Positions 24,786 through 27,162 of a DNA stretch of 27,162 nt are shown here, one piece after another. Below the pieces are notes generated by a model. It saw only the letters and a list, made by a program, of their open reading frames with translations. It was not told the origin of the DNA and did no database searches. The DNA is from a virus. Location: positions 1-27,162 of IMG/VR virus record IMGVR_UViG_3300032011_004328. One strand, 5' to 3'. The translations under genes and the position numbers were made by a program. Each line of letters begins with the position of its first letter. The stretch's first letter is position 1.

Positions 24786-24836
24786 TAAAATATACCTCTC
24801 ACTATCATATGAAAATAATTAATAAATATCTAATAA

Positions 24837-25124
24837 TCATCTAAGTTTTTTAGATAGCTCATCTAAAACAAGTCTTATAAAATATGGGTCCTTGCTGTTT
24901 AATATATTTTTTATCAAACTTATAGATACACCTATTGACGCTCCGCCGGGGCTTTTCTTATTACTGATTTCCAAAACATTCATTTCATTCATTTTATCAT
25001 ATATAGAAGAGTACGCCCCATGCCACTTATCATATGACATTGAAGACACCATTATTTGTATAATATCAAATATTTTTTCAGCAACATGCTGTGGATTGTT
25101 TTCCATTTGAGAATACTTATGCAT
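24837..25124 (-). CDS. Small helical protein, unknown function
   Basis: The frame encodes 95 residues from ATG at 25122-25124, one base after the stop of the upstream gene. A longer form from TTG at 25133 would overlap that gene by eight bases and has no better ribosome binding site, so the ATG is preferred, though the site before it is also weak. The protein is helical and rich in Ser, Met and Ile (HVAEKIFDIIQIMVSSM, then SIGVSISLIKNIL), with a Gly-rich turn SPGGAS in the middle and a basic C-terminal helix. No motif is recognised. Translational coupling to the upstream 240-aa gene is likely from the spacing. Confidence 0.7.
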   Translation of the reverse strand: MHKYSQMENNPQHVAEKIFDIIQIMVSSMSYDKWHGAYSSIYDKMNEMNVLEISNKKSPGGASIGVSISLIKNILNSKDPYFIRLVLDELSKKLR

Positions 25125-25125
25125 A

Positions 25126-25848
25126 CTACTCAACCATTTTTGACTCTACGAGCAAAAGGCACTTTTGATATGACATCTTTTTTGCGTCATAAACACTGCT
25201 ACCGTTTGACATAGAGATATTTATAAGACGACTAAATTTAGTCGCCATCTTTTTTATAAAACTATTTTTCATATCAATGTCTGACTCATTAATTTTTATT
25301 ATCAAATCATTAAATGCATTAGAATAATCTATATTATTATCTTCAGCGGACTTTATTATTAAATAGTCGATAAAATCTGAAGCATCTTTCTTTTTGTTTT
25401 TATCAAGAGCGTTTGACAAATCAATAAGATAACTTGTTAGATCAAAGCCTTTACCTTCTGAATCATCTATTTTATTTTCAAGACCAAGAAAGTGTGTCTC
25501 CATATTTTCTTCTCCACCCAAATTTGTAAAATCATTTGGAACAAGGCCAAAATACGGATCTGGCGGGCCAGGGATATCTATGGACGGCATATTTCTTACC
25601 GGCTCTATAGTTTTTTCATTTCCAGATGAGTATGCTGATTTCGCTATTCCGGCAGCCCTAGAGGCCTTTTTTTTATTTGCCCTGTACCTATAAGATAAGC
25701 TCTTAGCCTTATACTTTTTAGGCGGCTTAATCTTACCTTGAACTATATCCGCTATAGTAAATTCTTTTCCGTCCAAAGTTTCATAAAGAGGTTGCGTAGA
25801 AGTAACCCCGGATAGCTTCTTTATCTTTGCTCTTCTGTCCCTGCTCAT
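25126..25848 (-). CDS. Basic/helical protein following the portal gene, unknown function
   Basis: The start is taken at ATG 25846-25848 because AAGGAGG lies five bases upstream; the GTG just before it would be too close. The 240-aa product has a very basic N-terminal quarter (MSRDRRAKIKKLSG, KPPKKYKAKSLSYRYRANKK), a Pro-rich link (SIDIPGPPDPYFGLVP) and a helical C-terminal half. Residues about 137-168 carry the two-helix module shared with neighbours (LIDLSNAL ... DASDFIDYLIIKSAED), with KSAE at its end as in the protease/scaffold; another KSA (GIAKSAYSS) lies near residue 70. The basic region could contact DNA or an acidic scaffold. Its place between portal and protease suggests a head-assembly role, but no known family is recognised. 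Confidence 0.8.
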   Translation of the reverse strand: MSRDRRAKIKKLSGVTSTQPLYETLDGKEFTIADIVQGKIKPPKKYKAKSLSYRYRANKKKASRAAGIAKSAYSSGNEKTIEPVRNMPSIDIPGPPDPYFGLVPNDFTNLGGEENMETHFLGLENKIDDSEGKGFDLTSYLIDLSNALDKNKKKDASDFIDYLIIKSAEDNNIDYSNAFNDLIIKINESDIDMKNSFIKKMATKFSRLINISMSNGSSVYDAKKMSYQKCLLLVESKMVE

Positions 25849-25853
25849 CACAA

Positions 25854-25860
25854 CCTCCTT
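25854..25860 (-). promoter_or_regulatory. Strong ribosome binding site deciding an ATG over a GTG start
   Basis: AAGGAGG is a full anti-16S match five bases before ATG at 25848. The in-frame GTG at 25851 would be only two bases away, too near for normal initiation. Confidence 0.75.
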
Positions 25861-25865
25861 TTAAA

Positions 25866-27162
25866 TCACATGCCGGGCATGTCTGGCGGGCCCATAGGCG
25901 GCGCCCCTGGTGGGCCGCCCATATCTGGCGGCCCTATAGGTGGTGGCGGACCTCCGCCCATATCCATGCCCGGTGGACCATCCATAGGAGGCGGCGGAAC
26001 ACCCGGTAGCCCAGCAGGACCCGCTCCAGAGCCCTGAACCTCCGGAGGAGGCTCCGGAATCTCCTTTCCTGGCTCTAGACTTCTAAGCTCTGCAAGCCTC
26101 ATCGTTTGTAGTGCAGCAAGTTCTTTTTGCATTATAGCTTCATTTACAGCCTCTTCTCTCAGTCTAGTTATCTCTTCTTCATATGAAAGGCCAAGAGCTC
26201 TATATAAAGATTGCATCGAAACCTGCTTGTTTGATACAAACTGACCAATGCTGCTCGTGTAATCCCCCATATCATATAAATTCATATGATTAAAATCTAT
26301 ATTTGGAATCTGCAAAACTTTCTCGCCATCTGAGTATTCAAAAAAATCTTGAACTTCACATATTGGTGCAAATATCTTTTGCTCAAGCCACTTCTTCATC
26401 ATATTTCTAAATATATCATATCTCTGCCTTAGCACCTCAAGACCAACCGATGAACTCGCATACGTTACAGATTCTTGGTCCATAAGCGCCTTTGGCGTCA
26501 TCAGCCCTGTGTATATATTGCCCATTATCAAATCTATATCAGATGATATATCCATAACACCACCGTTGTACCCAACCCTCTCGACAGTAACTCCTGCGTG
26601 CGTAACCAACTTGAAATCTTTATCATATTGAGCTTCTTCTAGTATATTCTTAAAAGCCTCAATATCTTCTTGCGTAGGTCTATACTCACCCTCTCCGCCA
26701 AGCTTTACCAAGGTCATTGGGTTAATCATACCATCAGCCTGTGCAAACTTGCTCTCTCTTAGCTTATCATAAAGCATTAGGTCTTTATAGATAGATACTA
26801 TAACGGATGTTCCTCTAACATCATACGGGGAGCTCAGCAGCTTTAGATGCGCCGTGTTAAATGAATCTAGCGGTATATTCTTTCCGCGCTTAACATAGTC
26901 CACTATATGCTTTGGAATTTTCTTCTTTAATAAAATATCAGAAGGAGATGTTGATCCAACCAGCCTCTGCAGAGAGGCGTCCGGCCTTAATGATATTATA
27001 GACTGGTCCCCTATGATTGACTTCTTTACATGTACATAATCTGGATTCAATATAGTTATTCTTCGCCATGTTCCCGTTGAATGATCCAACTCTGCATACG
27101 GAAACGCCTCTCCCATCTTCCAGAACTCTAACGCAACTCCATAAACAACATTGTAAAGATCT
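25866..27162 (-). CDS. Portal protein, 5' end beyond window
   Basis: The frame is open to the right edge, so 431 C-terminal residues are seen and the N-terminus is missing; the internal Met at 27116 is not the start, since sequence upstream reads DLYNVVYGVALEFWK in frame. Portal features are: the segment GEAFPYAELDHSTGTWRRITIL with VHVKKSI, the long helical stem region (EDIEAFKNILEEA), GVTVERVGYNGGVMDISSDIDLIMGNIYTGL, and the helix VLRQRYDIFRNMMKKWLEQKI, all typical of large myovirus portals that form the dodecameric DNA entry ring at one head vertex. The last 65 residues are a Pro/Gly/Met-rich tail (for example PPPPMDGPPGMDMGGG) that is probably disordered. The gene stands first of the module, as portals usually do. 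The family call is by recognition, with good but not complete certainty. Confidence 0.85.
   Translation of the reverse strand, partial: DLYNVVYGVALEFWKMGEAFPYAELDHSTGTWRRITILNPDYVHVKKSIIGDQSIISLRPDASLQRLVGSTSPSDILLKKKIPKHIVDYVKRGKNIPLDSFNTAHLKLLSSPYDVRGTSVIVSIYKDLMLYDKLRESKFAQADGMINPMTLVKLGGEGEYRPTQEDIEAFKNILEEAQYDKDFKLVTHAGVTVERVGYNGGVMDISSDIDLIMGNIYTGLMTPKALMDQESVTYASSSVGLEVLRQRYDIFRNMMKKWLEQKIFAPICEVQDFFEYSDGEKVLQIPNIDFNHMNLYDMGDYTSSIGQFVSNKQVSMQSLYRALGLSYEEEITRLREEAVNEAIMQKELAALQTMRLAELRSLEPGKEIPEPPPEVQGSGAGPAGLPGVPPPPMDGPPGMDMGGGPPPPIGPPDMGGPPGAPPMGPPDMPGM

Noticed and set aside
25125-25133. Longer TTG start of the small protein after the 240-aa gene
   Set aside because: It would overlap the upstream gene by eight bases without a better ribosome binding site, and an ATG three codons later sits one base after the upstream stop.
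25218-25225. Second exact TATAAATA on the minus strand
   Set aside because: It lies within the 240-aa coding region in AT-rich sequence, about 90 bases from the next start, with no terminator or gap. A chance match is likely.

Overview
This window is a stretch of a large tailed-phage (Caudoviricetes) genome covering the head-assembly and virion-structure module. Nothing in it looks like a bacterial chromosome: there are no metabolic genes, RNA genes, insertion sequences or CRISPR arrays. All credible genes lie on the minus strand and are closely packed. The reading order is from high to low coordinates, and the standard bacterial code fits because TAA, TAG and TGA all serve as stops. Gene sizes up to 3789 codons suggest a large-genome phage, probably a myovirus, but the host cannot be read from the sequence.

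In transcription order: a portal protein cut by the right edge (25866-27162); a 240-aa basic/helical protein; a ~95-aa protein; a 775-aa mosaic protein with degenerate YHS and DUF192 domains; a 56-aa gene (22284-22454); a 1099-aa fusion of a prohead-protease domain and a scaffold-like region; a 204-aa helical protein; a strong hairpin; a 230-aa cement-like protein; a 143-aa acidic protein; a giant 3789-aa protein with a C-terminal hydrophobic region; a 1010-aa protein with a Pro-Glu-Thr linker; a 236-aa Gly/Thr/Ala-rich protein translationally coupled to the major capsid protein (727-1800); a terminator; and a new unit that starts just after a TATAAATA-type late-promoter sequence and runs off the left edge.

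Portal, protease/scaffold and capsid come in the order usual for phage head modules. Here, however, about 16 kb of other virion genes, mostly the two very large ones, sit between the protease/scaffold and the capsid gene. The most interesting observations are: (i) the giant protein, the 1010-aa protein and the 204-aa protein share an N-terminal leader (an amphipathic helix [DEN][IL]xxE[LIF]x[KR]x[LV], then K[ST]A), which could be a capsid-targeting propeptide; (ii) the protease/scaffold itself carries five K[ST]A sites, four of them [LM]KSA[EQD]; (iii) a small two-helix module recurs in at least four and perhaps five proteins of the cluster, in two of them immediately before KSAE. Together these suggest a dedicated system for importing and processing internal head proteins. 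This is inference from sequence patterns read by eye. No database search was possible.
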